Of a stretch of 64,000 nt of DNA, positions 25,780-36,187 are shown piece by piece. Source of the stretch: Gigantopelta aegis (Eukaryota; Mollusca; Gastropoda; Neomphalida; Peltospiridae); contig NC_054703.1 of the NCBI RefSeq assembly GCF_016097555.1, forward strand, positions 9,590,894 to 9,654,893, in the 5' to 3' direction. The notes under the pieces were generated by a model. It saw only the letters and a list, made by a program, of their open reading frames with translations, was not told the origin of the DNA and did no database searches. Made by a program: the position numbers and the translations under genes. Within the stretch, counting starts at the first letter, position 1, and each line of letters begins with the position of its first letter.

Positions 25780-27060
25780 AGTTGCCAGTGCTTAACTCCG
25801 ATACCACATGTACTAGCTGGCAATACTGAACTCGTGATACCACATGGACTAGCTGACAATACTGAACTCATGATAACAGATGGACTAGCTGACAATACTG
25901 AACTCATGATACCAGATGGACTAGCTGGCAATACTGAACTCGTCATACTAGATGGACTAGCTGACAATACTGAACGCATGATACCAGATGAACTAGCTGA
26001 CACTACTGTACTCGTGATACCACATGAACTAGCTGACAATACTGAACTCATGATACCAGGTGAACTAGCTGACAATACTGAACTCACGATGCCAGATAGA
26101 CTAGCTGACACAACTGAACTTGTGATACCGCATGGACTAGGTGACAATACTGAACTCATGATACCACATGGACTAGCTGACAATACTGAACTCGTGATAC
26201 CACATAGGCTAGCTGGTAATACTAGCTGGGGTGTCGTTAAACATTCATTCATTCGTTCATTCATACTCATGATAACATATGGACTAGCTGACAATACTGA
26301 ACTCATGATACCAGATAGACTAGCTGGCAATACTAAACTCATGATACGAGATAAGACTAGCTGACAATACTAAACTCTTGATACCAGATGGACTAGCTGC
26401 CAATACTGAACTCATGATACCAAGTTGACTAGCTGGCAATACTGAACGCATGATACCACATGGACTAGCTGGCAATACTGAACTCGTCATACTAGATGGA
26501 CTAGCTGACAATACTGAACTCATGATACCAGATGGACTAGCTGGCAATACTGAACTCATGATACCACATAGACTAGCTGGCAATACTGAACTTGTGATAC
26601 CACATGAACTAGCTGACAATACTGAACTCGTGATACCACATGGACTAGCTGACAATACTGAACTCATGATACCAGTTGGACTAGCTGACAACACTGAACT
26701 CATGATATCACATGCACTAGCTGACAATACTGAACTCGTGATACCACATAGACTAGCTGGCAATACTGAACTTGTGATACCACATGGACTAGTTGACAAT
26801 ACTGAACTCTTAATACAACATGAACTAACTGACAATACTGAACTCATGATACCAGATGGACTAGCTGACAATACTGAACTCGTGATACCAAATGGACTAG
26901 CTGACAATAATGAATTCGTGATACCAACTGGACTAGCGTACAATACTGAACCTGTAATACCATATGAACTATGTGATAATACTGAACTTGCGATACCAGA
27001 TGAACTAGCTTACAATACTGAACGTGTTATACCCGATGGACTAGCTTATAATGCTTGATC
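25780..27060 (+). repeat. 36-bp minisatellite of module 2, about 35 copies
   Basis: Units read GACAATACTGAACTC then GTGATACCAGATGGACTAGC with many substitutions. Since 36 is a multiple of three and the unit lacks stops, long frames are open on both strands (DNTELVIPDGLA on plus, SVLSASPSGITS on minus), with few interruptions. At about 26225-26275 a SINE tail (GTGTCGTTAAACATTCATTC) interrupts the array. It lies 420 bases beyond the receptor 2 stop codon. No start context, signal or known domain supports a protein. Confidence 0.93.
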
Positions 27061-27477
27061 GTATGACACAGAATGGACTGGCTGCAAATAATGCCCCAAG
27101 TTCCGCCGTTCCATGGTCATTTGGTTTATCCTGAAGTGCACAAACCAGTCTAGCGGATGTTTTTTTTATTTATTTTTTTCTACTCGGTCTGGCTGCACTG
27201 AGCCCTGTACGAGACGAAAGACGGAGTATTGACAATACTAAAATCATGTTAACAGATGGATTAGCTAACAATAGTGAATTTGAGATACCGGATGAAATAG
27301 CTAAGGATCAATACGTTTTACCAAATGGATCAGATGACAATGCCAATCTTTAATAAACTACAAAAATACACTGAGATCGTGATACCAAACAACTACCTAA
27401 AATGTTTATGTCGTAATAGGCACCAGTGATAAAACAATAATACCAGATTCAGTATCCCTACGGTTACAAGGATATAT

Positions 27478-28605
27478 TTATTCAGTCGATTCCATTTCAG
27501 AGCCCCTACTGATAGAAGAAATATTTGTCAGCATCGCTCGATTCGTTTTACTACCTTGTTTCGACTTCAACGTGCAGCATTTCAGTCGCTTTAGAAAGAT
27601 CTGCCAGTAGTTTGACGAACTTCCAATAAGGATGTAAAAGTTCTGTCCAAAATTTAACAGGTATATTATGTAACAGACTGCCCAGATATTACCGAGTAAT
27701 GTCATATGTTTGAAATATCTGTCCATTAGTCTTACTGAAGTTATTGCGGTCTCTGACATTGCCACTGGTATTATTGTGGCAAACGCCAGTGCAGAAACCA
27801 ACACCAAGGGGCGCGTTGAACTATCTTGCTGACGACTAGCTGAATTACTGCTTGACCTAGTAAAAGTGTTTCGAAAGTTGCGGCTTCGCTGGATGTGAAT
27901 AATGATAAATATGTTTAGCACAAGGATAATCAAGCAAGGCAAAGTGGAACAAAATAACAATCGAATGAACATGTAATAATACTTAACGTCTTCTGACGGA
28001 AAACATTCACCTCTAACGAGTTCGGTGTTAAAAGGAAAGGGTAGAATTAACACTACAGTCAAACCAAGCAAACCATAACAGAATACAGTAGCTTTCATCC
28101 TGGTACAAATTAGTTCTCGCTTTAATGGAAAACAGACGCATACGTATCTATCTATAGCAAGTCCAACCACCAACCACGACGACAGAATACTGAAGCTCAA
28201 TGGTAGCGCACAAAGGAGTATCTTTATTTCTACAAATTCTCCTACAAAGTATATCTGTCCAGTTTCATAGATTAGCGTTGTGGTTAGAAAACAACTGTCA
28301 GAAACGGCCAAAAATTTCAAGTAGAATGAATAAGAGAGGGAACTCAGTTTCTTGTCTCCCATCATAATAAACACCAGGATGTTCCCGATGGTTCCCATCA
28401 CAGTAATGCACAACACCATGCCCCAGAATGCGTGTTTGTCTTTCTCGAAATCCGCCCACAGTTCAAGAAATAATTCAGTATTGTGTTTTAATTCTTGTCC
28501 ATCGCCAGAATAGTTTACATAAGTAAAGTTGCCACGATCCGTCGAAGTCTCTATAAATCTGGGCGTTTGATTCACTGGTAACAGAGGCTGAGTTGTGACA
28601 GGCAT
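27478..28605 (-). CDS. Class A G protein-coupled receptor, paralogue 2
   Basis: An intact receptor of 375 residues, roughly four in five identical by eye to paralogue 1. It starts MPVTTQPLLPVNQT. It keeps GN in helix 1, LAVSD in helix 2, the outer cysteines (CALPLS and GECFPSE), DRYVCVCFP at the end of helix 3, the proline of helix 6 (IIPVAMSE) and LNFGQNFY in helix 7. Sequons NQT, NFT and NYS are in the outer N-terminus. The cytoplasmic tail has KCCTLKSKQ and a Ser-rich end. The ATG at 28605 is supported by the acceptor TTTCTTTGCAG before the exon start at 28635. The upstream intron holds a fold-back element and TTTG and TA microsatellites (28720-28805). The ligand is unknown; neuropeptide and chemosensory roles are both possible. 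Confidence 0.92.
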   Translation of the reverse strand: MPVTTQPLLPVNQTPRFIETSTDRGNFTYVNYSGDGQELKHNTELFLELWADFEKDKHAFWGMVLCITVMGTIGNILVFIMMGDKKLSSLSYSFYLKFLAVSDSCFLTTTLIYETGQIYFVGEFVEIKILLCALPLSFSILSSWLVVGLAIDRYVCVCFPLKRELICTRMKATVFCYGLLGLTVVLILPFPFNTELVRGECFPSEDVKYYYMFIRLLFCSTLPCLIILVLNIFIIIHIQRSRNFRNTFTRSSSNSASRQQDSSTRPLVLVSALAFATIIPVAMSETAITSVRLMDRYFKHMTLLGNIWAVCYIIYLLNFGQNFYILIGSSSNYWQIFLKRLKCCTLKSKQGSKTNRAMLTNISSISRGSEMESTE

Positions 28606-28719
28606 CTTCTTTAGGGGTCGCCTTGAAATTATCTCCTGCAAAGAAACCAATCAAGATCCATCATTAAACCTGATGTTGTTCGCATGTTATGTTGTATTTG
28701 TTGTTGTTTCTGGGTTGTT

Positions 28720-28805
28720 GTTTGTTTGTTTGTTTTTGTTTTGTTTTGTTGTTTTTTGTTGTGTTTTGTTTGTTTGTTCGTTCGGATATATATATATATA
28801 TATAT
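28720..28805. repeat. TTTG-rich and (TA)n microsatellites
   Basis: GTTTG/TTTTG repeats followed by a TA run, inserted relative to module 1 between the receptor splice acceptor and the fold-back element. On the sense strand it is CAAA-rich, as is 50105-50165, upstream of receptor 4. Confidence 0.85.
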
Positions 28806-28818
28806 GATACTTCCTGAG

Positions 28819-28912
28819 TGCCTTGTGATATCATAATTTATCAGAACGATTTGGTAAAAGAATGTTTATACTTTTATCAACCAGTGCTGATAAATTATGA
28901 TATCACAAGGCA
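28819..28912. mobile_element. Fold-back element upstream of receptor 2
   Basis: Counterpart of 9611-9704. The arms here match better than in module 1 (TGCCTTGTGATATCATAATT against AATTATGATATCACAAGGCA). It is therefore likely closer to the ancestral sequence. Confidence 0.7.
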
Positions 28913-29478
28913 CGAGGGGATATTTTTTATCAGTCATTATCATTTTCATTTGCGACAATTGTATACAATGTCAACAATGTTGGTTGAATGTCATTATATT
29001 TTGCAGCGTAGACTCGCTAACTATCTCGTAGGGGAATATCGCAGGAGATATCGCAAATTATAGTGCCAGCAATATCTCCTACAAAAGCATTTAATGGATA
29101 CTCAATAATGATATGTCCAATTTTTGTAGTATTAGTTGCCTATATTCCACTAAAATCTGTGTGGCGTTCTTATGCTCATTCTGCCATCATCTGTACAATC
29201 AGTTGGCCATCAGATGACAACGCCTTCAATGTTTTCTTTTTGTTTTGTTTTTTGTTGTTGTGAACATTTGTCTGTATTCCTTTGGCCATTGTACGCCTTG
29301 TCGTTAACAAAACATTTGAATACAAACACAAAGCTGGCGACCATTTCGATAATTATTTACAATCGATATGAAACATCCCCTTTGGCACTTTCGAATTTTT
29401 CATTTGGTCGGTTACAGTAATTAAAACCCAGACCAGTATGTTTCTCTTGTGACGTATCCTGGCTCCTTTTAGGTAGAT

Positions 29479-29870
29479 ATGTTTGAATGGCAACAACAAA
29501 TCAAACATATCGATGTATTCACACCTTATGTTTGAATGACAACAACAAATCAAACATGTCGATGTATTCACACCTTATGTTTGAATGGTAACAACAAATC
29601 AAATATGTCGATGTATTTACACCTTATGTTTGAATGGTAACAACAAATCAAATATGTCGATGTATTTACACCTTATGTTTGAATGACAACAACAAATCAA
29701 ACATGTCGATGTATTCACACCTTATGTTTGAATGGTAACAACAAATCAAATATGTCGATGTATTTACACCTTATGTTTGAATGGTAACAACAAATCAAAT
29801 ATGTCGATGTATTTACACCTTATGTTTGAATGGTAACAACAAATCAAACATATAAATGTATTTACACCTT
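29479..29870. repeat. Minisatellite, 49-bp unit, 8 copies
   Basis: Units begin ATGTTTGAATGGTAACAACA and end GTCGATGTATTTACACCTT. Module 1 has a single copy at 10259-10307. Exactly eight units span 392 bases. Confidence 0.95.
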
Positions 29871-30402
29871 TGCTACGTAATTAAATTGATAATTAATTAA
29901 CAGTTCGCTAACAACTATTGCTTGGTGTAATAAATTGTATTAAAGTGTCAAACGGCAATATACATAAATATATACAATACATATACAAAATATAATGTCA
30001 ATTAACCTAAATAGGCTCATTTGACATTTTATTACATGAATCTAAAACTAATGTTACATGCTATAAAACTATAGAGAAAATAAATGCATATCTACAAACA
30101 GAAATGCTCAATTCATCTTCAGCAAAATATGTAGAAAATAAAAGGAATTGGAGGCATCTTATATTGCTGTTTAAGCAGACAAAGGGAGATTACCAGCTCT
30201 ACATTTTGACACAGTTGTCCTTTGTTGGAGTTGTCTGGGAATTATCATGTGCGTATATTCCATGACTTTTTGCATCGTCTATAACATATTAATACATCTT
30301 GTTCATCAGTTCTGTTTAAAATTACCTGTGCTAATTTTAATGTTAATTTGACTAACTTGCCTGACTCTAATTCCAAATTAATACCGAGGGTGTGTGTGTG
30401 TT

Positions 30403-30425
30403 GGGGGGGGGGGGGGGGGGGGGGG
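30403..30425. repeat. Poly-G tract
   Basis: Homologue of the G run at 11543, preceded here by a short TG repeat (GTGTGTGTGTTGG). Confidence 0.9.
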
Positions 30426-31203
30426 TAGCGAAGGCTAAAACACGTTGTGCATTTTTGACAATAGTCGCTCGTTTTCTGTTTTCTAATTTGAATATTTGTC
30501 TGACCACTTCAACTCGCTGCTTCGTTACACACGCCACAAGTATCCACATTTGGAACTTGTCTTCCCACAAGCTTGGTTCTGAACTGTGTTCACTACGCCA
30601 TGTTCATACACGCCCCAAATTGCTGAACCATTTGGAATACTGGCTCAAAGAGAATTTAGTTCAATTGTTTAAAACGCTGATTGGACGATATGTCCTGCCC
30701 TGCAGACTGTTAACGCAAAACAGAGAGTTCCCGGTAACATGCTTGTTTTACTAATGTCATAGTGCAAATTTTATATTAAAACTATATTCAAATGTACTCT
30801 ATATATTTAACTGTTCATGAACGTTTGAATTCATTGTTATTATTTCACCTGCTATTCATGCAATGACTTCGCCTTTAGTTAATTAGTGGCTAGCAATCAG
30901 ACCCATTCCTGTTGAAATACATTACAATAATCAACGACACTATGGATTTTAATTGTTACCCAAAACATAACAGCTCAGGACTACAAACCATGGCAATTAT
31001 CTTTAACTAAATATATGTATGTTATAAATACTAGTATTCGGGATTTTATTTTTAGACATAAATGAGAGACGCAAGGAGACAAGCTCTGCCGTCCGTAACT
31101 TTGAGGTTATTTGTTGCAATATCAGCTTTATCGGGAGAAAGACGTGTGCCATTCACCCAAGAACTCATACCTATAATATTATATATATATTACGACGTTT
31201 TAA

Positions 31204-31594
31204 AGGGACATTCCGGAGTTTCCTACAATTTTAAGACGTTATGGATTAACAGAGACTCTTTAACGATTGTAATTGCATATCAAATATATATATTTTTTTC
31301 CGCATAAAATATTAGTGGCTGTATGTTAAACGTGTTTCTGATCTTTCTAATATTTGTACTGGATTAAATTTCAATTTATTTCCTAAACTATTTGTTTTCG
31401 TACGTACGGCATTATTTGAATAGAAAATCATTTTTTTTTTTTTTTTTTACAAATATTAAGACGACCAGAAACACTTTGAATATACAGACATTGATCTTCT
31501 AAACAAGAAAATCTATTTAATATGTAAGTTTAATCGTAGGCATATTTCATTAGTCGGAAACATCTTACAGTGCAGCAAACTCAGGAATGTTCCT
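31204..31594. mobile_element. piggyBac-type MITE (TTAA target), copy 3
   Basis: Bounded by TTAA (31200-31203 and 31595-31598); left end AGGGACATTCCGGAG, right end CTCAGGAATGTTCCT. The position is homologous to copy 2. An internal T-run (31433-31448) replaces the CCAGTTTGGGC segment of the others. Confidence 0.8.
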
Positions 31595-31739
31595 TTAAAA
31601 TCGGTTCCTGCTGGAAAGAACATCAAGGACCTACAAGCCATCTTGTGAGTTATTCATTCGTTTAAAACAACACGAAGGATAAACTACACGGTGATACTAT
31701 TATATTCAAGTAAATATCCGAACATGTTAACTCACAAGA

Positions 31740-31995
31740 CCGGTCTCTGTGGTGTTGTGGTTAAGCCATAGGACATAAGACTGACAGATAAAGGGTTTCG
31801 CAGCCTGGTACCGGTTCCCGCCCAAAATCGAGTTATAACGAATCAGTGGGTAGGGGTAAGACTACTACACCCTCTTATCTCTCACTAACCGCTCGGCACT
31901 AAGAATTAATCCTCAGGCCTAGGCAGACAGCCCAGATAGCTGAGGTGTGTGCCCAGGACAGCGTGTTTGAAACTTTATTGGATATAAACACAAAA
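31740..31995 (+). mobile_element. tRNA-headed SINE (second family), longer copy
   Basis: Head GGTGTTGTGGTTAAGCCATA, GGTTTCGCAGCCTGGTACCG, then CACTAACCGCTCGGCACTAA and GATAGCTGAGGTGTGTGCCC. Reverse-strand copies at 58060-58215 and 60478-60660 carry the same order of motifs. Confidence 0.7.
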
Positions 31996-32629
31996 ATAAG
32001 TCGCAATGTATATATATATCTCAATTGGTAGAACATAGGACTATCGTTCTGAGGGTATGTGGTTCAAATCCCCTCAGTGGATGTCGATTTTTTCTGTTAG
32101 ATTTGGAGCCAGTGTAGTGACTGTGTGTGTCCTTAATATAATAATGCAATTATAACCCAGTTATGACCTGTACCATTTCAACTGCCCGTGGACCACAATT
32201 TCATGACGTAGCTTCACTTGATGAGGGAGTATGAAGTAGTATTGGTATAAAGTATTTCCACTGGCAGTAGCTAGTGGGCATTTCTCTATTACTTGAGTTG
32301 GTAGAGAGCCGGACTATTCTTCTGAGAGTCTGTGGTTCAAACGCCCTTAGTGAATGTCGATATGTTTTTCTGATACATATGTACGAAGGGATCATGTATA
32401 TTAGGGCGCCAATAGAATACTTAACTACTACAAATATTGGGGCGACATAGACATTAAACATGGTGACTTTGGCATTCTAAAAAAGAAAACATATTTAGCA
32501 TGTACGTTTAGTTGCTTAGTTGTTAGTCATTCACGTTTTACACTGGCCGCAAACGCAGTGCATGTGGGTATCAAAAGACAAAACAAATAAATACTACTAC
32601 TAATAATAATAATGTCTGTCTTGTTATAC

Positions 32630-32890
32630 GGCACCACTAGAGCACATTGATTTATTAATTATCGACTATTGGATGCCAAGCATTTAGTCTTAGTCTTAGA
32701 GAAGAAACCAGCTGCATTTTTCCATTAGTAGCAAGGGATCTTTTGTATGTACCTTCTAACAGACACCATACTACGGCCTTGGTGCACTGGCTAGAACGAA
32801 AAATACCCCCAATAGGTCCACTGACGGGGATCGACACCAGATCGACAGCGCACCAAGTTGGTGCTTTAGTACTACGTTACACCCGCCCTA
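32630..32890 (-). mobile_element. tRNA-headed SINE, alternative tail
   Basis: Tail CACCACTAGAGCACATTGAT and ATTGGATGCCAAGCATTTAG, body TTTTTCCATTAGTAGCAAGG, GGTGCACTGGCTAGAACG, head GACGGGGATCGACACC. Homologous in position to the copy at 13536-13750. Confidence 0.8.
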
Positions 32891-33030
32891 TGGGATTCAA
32901 AGCTGCACACGCCAACCTCCACACACACATATTTATTCAAAACACAACTTTTCTAAAATACGTCATTATTAGTTCTGTATTAACCATTATTTTATCTCAA
33001 ACAATTTAAAACATCCATCAACTTTGATGA

Positions 33031-33243
33031 GTTTCGTATAGTGTTTTATTTTACATCCGTATGCACACACCCATTAAAACAACACTGTTATTATCAGTTG
33101 GGTTTCGTATAGTGTTTTATTTTACATCCATATGCACACACCCATTAAAACAACACTGCTATTATCAGTTGGGTTTCGTATAGTGTTTTATTTTACATCC
33201 GTATGCACACACCCATTAAAACAACACTGTTATTATCAGTTGA
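33031..33243. repeat. Minisatellite, 71-bp unit, 3 copies
   Basis: Three exact-length units starting GTTTCGTATAGTGTTTTATT and containing ATGCACACACCCATTAAAAC. Module 1 has a single diverged unit from about 13899. Confidence 0.93.
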
Positions 33244-34191
33244 GTTTCGTATCATACATTATGAGAAGTTTTTCTAGATTTAGCGAAATGAAAATATAAC
33301 ATCCAAAATGCAATCGTCCTGATAACAAATAGATTACTTTTGACAGAAGTCCACCAAACGTAAAACATCCACTGAACGATTTCATATAAAACCGTTTTAG
33401 TTATTAACTCCGTATGCCTTTAACAAATGGTATTCATGTTATACTATAAAACGCGTTAAAATATTGGAGACTGAGTTGTATTTAAATCATGTTTATATAT
33501 ATACAACATCCTTACACTATTCGAATAGGTGATACACGGAGACCGGTGACAGTGCAGTGACAATAAATGTTATAATATATATATACACATATACATTAAA
33601 TACACATAGATACCTGTTTAAGCGAGCAAAATGAGTGTTACTGTTACACTTACCTGTTTCTGTTGTAGATTCAACACGACGGTCGCAATATCTGGTTTAT
33701 GGCCAGCTTCCATGTGATTTATAGCAGCAAAACTGCCAATCAGATTTTATATTAAATATAATCCACACGGGTGTTATTATGTTTCACTGAACAACCCATC
33801 TGATTTTATACGTATTGTGATTGACAAGGCTGCTATGCTTTAGTTGAAAGGTTCTATAACTCATTAAACACTTCAGCTTAGCGAGAGATGCGTCAGTCGG
33901 ATTAAAGTAAAGACATATATGCAACATGTGTTGGTCTGTGTATGTGTATGTATGTATTGTGCTGTGTTCTTGTATGTGTTGATGTGCGATGTACGATTGC
34001 ACACACACTCGTTGTAGTATAAACGGTCTCACACGGTAACTTATTTAGTGTTCCCTAATTTAGTGTTTAGTGTTCACACACGCGGGTTTTTTTGTTTGTT
34101 GTTTTTCTTTTTTTTGGTTGGGGGGAGGGGGGGGGGAGAGAGAGAGAGCTTGTTCTTGTTGTTGAACCATATGCAAAGTTGTCTCTCCTTT

Positions 34192-34391
34192 NNNNNNNNN
34201 NNNNNNNNNNNNNNNNNNNNNNNNNNNNNNNNNNNNNNNNNNNNNNNNNNNNNNNNNNNNNNNNNNNNNNNNNNNNNNNNNNNNNNNNNNNNNNNNNNNN
34301 NNNNNNNNNNNNNNNNNNNNNNNNNNNNNNNNNNNNNNNNNNNNNNNNNNNNNNNNNNNNNNNNNNNNNNNNNNNNNNNNNNNNNNNNNNN
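34192..34391. other. Assembly gap, 200 N
   Basis: Exactly 200 undetermined bases, a round number typical of a scaffolding placeholder. Homology to module 1 ends on its left side and a 506-bp repeat starts on the first base to its right, so the junction between module 2 and the transposon is unobserved. Confidence 1.
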
Positions 34392-34897
34392 GACATATGT
34401 ATTTAAATGCCATATGTGAGTTTGAGTGTCATGGTGAAAACAATTTTGGTCTGATAGGCCTCAGACTAGAGTTATCCACCCATTTGGTTGTCCAAAATAC
34501 GGAAACTAATGCGAGAAAATATAGTTTTCTTGTGATGTGATTAATGGCTGGGGAGCTGCTTAGTATACTGGATTGTTACACTGGGTTTGACAGGTAAGAG
34601 GATGCAGTTAGTGAATATGTGCACTTGGTTTACACTGGATACTGCATAATGTCCCCCAGAGCACATTGAAGTCATGCAAAATTTGTGTAAAATGCAGAGA
34701 AATGGGTGTGATTCGGTCCCTTAGCCCACGTGTGTTTGTTTACATTGATATAACGCGGAAAAGAGCTGGACAACAGATGGGCCCAGGCAGGTAATGTTTC
34801 CCGTGAAATGCTAATGGCCTGGTGAAATTAATAAAAGTGCTACAGCCACTGGGGCTACATGAGAATACATAGTGAAATTAATTGTGGTCTGAGGCCT
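34392..34897 (+). repeat. Left direct end repeat of the Mutator-like unit
   Basis: 506 bases nearly identical to 38851-39378, starting GACATATGTATTTAAATGCC and ending TGTGGTCTGAGGCCT. It lacks a 22-base segment (GTCGTCCTTTCGAGTGTTC...) that the right repeat has after CAACAGAT. Otherwise I see only a few substitutions, so the two copies diverged recently. Confidence 0.93.
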
Positions 34898-34907
34898 GAT
34901 ATAGTAG

Positions 34908-35541
34908 GATGTTTGACACAGGGTGACACACTTTGATACCTAATTGTGAGGTAACAATGTTAGTTACAGCACTCAAAATGTACATGCTAATTGTCCAGAT
35001 AGGTGGAAATCTGAAACTAATCAGTTTGGGTGGTGAATATTTTATTTTGTTTAATTAAATTAAATTTTATTATATTTATATTTTCAAAATTTGTAATTTC
35101 ACAAATTATGACATAATTCAGCATTCATTGTACCCCTATCAGGTCATAGGTCATTCTTTTCAATCAGGCTGTATCCCTACACCCTATGAGAGCCTCACTT
35201 TGAAGGTTAAGGTCAAATAAGTCAATATGGAGGATTTCTTCAATGATGTTTGACACAGGGTGACACACTTTGATACCAAATTGTGAGGTAATTATGCCAG
35301 TTACAGCACTCAAAATGTACATGATAATTGTGCAGATAGGTGGAAATCTGAAAGTTATCAGTTTGGGTGATGAATATTTTATTTCTTTAAATTAAATTAA
35401 ATTTTATTATATTTATATTTTTAAAATTTGTAATTTCACAAATTATGACATAATTCAGCATGCATTGTACCCCTATCAGGTCATAGGTCATTCTTTTCAA
35501 TCAGAATGTATCTCTGCACCCTGTGAGGGCCTCACTTTGAG
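34908..35541 (+). repeat. Two tandem copies of the endonuclease leader, 337-bp period
   Basis: A 297-base sequence starting GATGTTTGACACAGGGTGAC occurs at 34908-35204 and again at 35245-35541. Each is followed within 30 bases by ATGGAGG. The second ATGGAGG opens the endonuclease frame; after the first, the frame is cut off where the second copy begins. This shows a partial tandem duplication of the leader plus the first codons. Confidence 0.85.
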
Positions 35542-35567
35542 TAATTGAGCTAATTGAACAAGTGAAA

Positions 35568-35948
35568 ATGGAGGCTTTTTATCAAAAATACCAGAGGGTA
35601 ATTTTTTCAAAATGTGATCCTGGGCCAAATGGTGAATGTATAATGTGGAATGGGCCTCCCAGAGCAAATGGATATGGTGCTATTAAGTTCAAATCACCAA
35701 TCACAGGCCAGTATCGTACAGTAAATGCTCACAGATTAAGTTTCATGGTCTTTAATAAGGAGATGGACATAGATGGCAGTGACATCAGTCACCTGTGCCA
35801 TAACCGTCTTTGTATGTTTAAAGATCACTTATCTGCTGAGCCACATGCAATTAACAGCTCGCGCATACAATGTGTGAACCGGGATGTCTGTCAGGGACAT
35901 GGACAATACCCTCCCTGCCTCTTGCATCTCAGAATGCATAACATATAA
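35568..35948 (+). CDS. His-Me finger (HNH-type) endonuclease-like protein in the transposon
   Basis: An intact frame of 126 residues from the ATG at 35568 (an in-frame GTG lies two codons upstream). The order CIMWNGPPRANGYG, NAHRLSF, SHLCHNRLCMFKDHL, NSSRIQC and CQGHGQYPPCLL matches the zinc-binding loop of His-Me finger homing-type endonucleases: paired cysteines and histidines bind zinc and the AHR/SHLCHN segment carries the nicking site. Family knowledge predicts DNA cleavage; the target and any part in transposition are unknown. It faces the transposase gene and ends 240 bases from it. Its intact frame contrasts with the broken transposase. A host-derived or capture origin cannot be excluded. 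Confidence 0.75.
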   Translation: MEAFYQKYQRVIFSKCDPGPNGECIMWNGPPRANGYGAIKFKSPITGQYRTVNAHRLSFMVFNKEMDIDGSDISHLCHNRLCMFKDHLSAEPHAINSSRIQCVNRDVCQGHGQYPPCLLHLRMHNI

Positions 35949-36187
35949 GAATGTAAAACAATAACAAAGTTTAATTTAAAGAAATATTTTATGTCATAAA
36001 ATCACATATAAATATCACATATAAATATCACATGATACATTTATTCAAAAGCATACATTTATTCACATTACTATTTTTATTGTTAAAGTCAGTCTTCAAT
36101 GTCTAGGTTCATATCCACAGCAGAAATGCTATCATGCAAACTGATAGTTCCTATATTATATGTATCACTTGAAGGTTTGTGACAAAA

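Larger units (their letters stand above)
25001..34190. repeat. Receptor module 2, segmental duplicate of 6781-15472
   Basis: Collinear with module 1 (see there). It lacks the Tc1/mariner-like insertion, and has a 36-bp array about twice as long as module 1's plus its own 49-bp and 71-bp expansions. About 760 bases at 31830-32590 have no counterpart in module 1 and contain tRNA-like SINE heads at about 32010-32095 and 32285-32370. Homology stops at the assembly gap. Confidence 0.9.

Noticed and set aside
25689-27058. Overlapping 200-codon frames on both strands in the 36-bp arrays as real proteins
   Set aside because: A stop-free 36-base unit opens frames on both strands automatically; no start context, signal peptide or known domain supports translation. 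Kept only as an open question in the findings.
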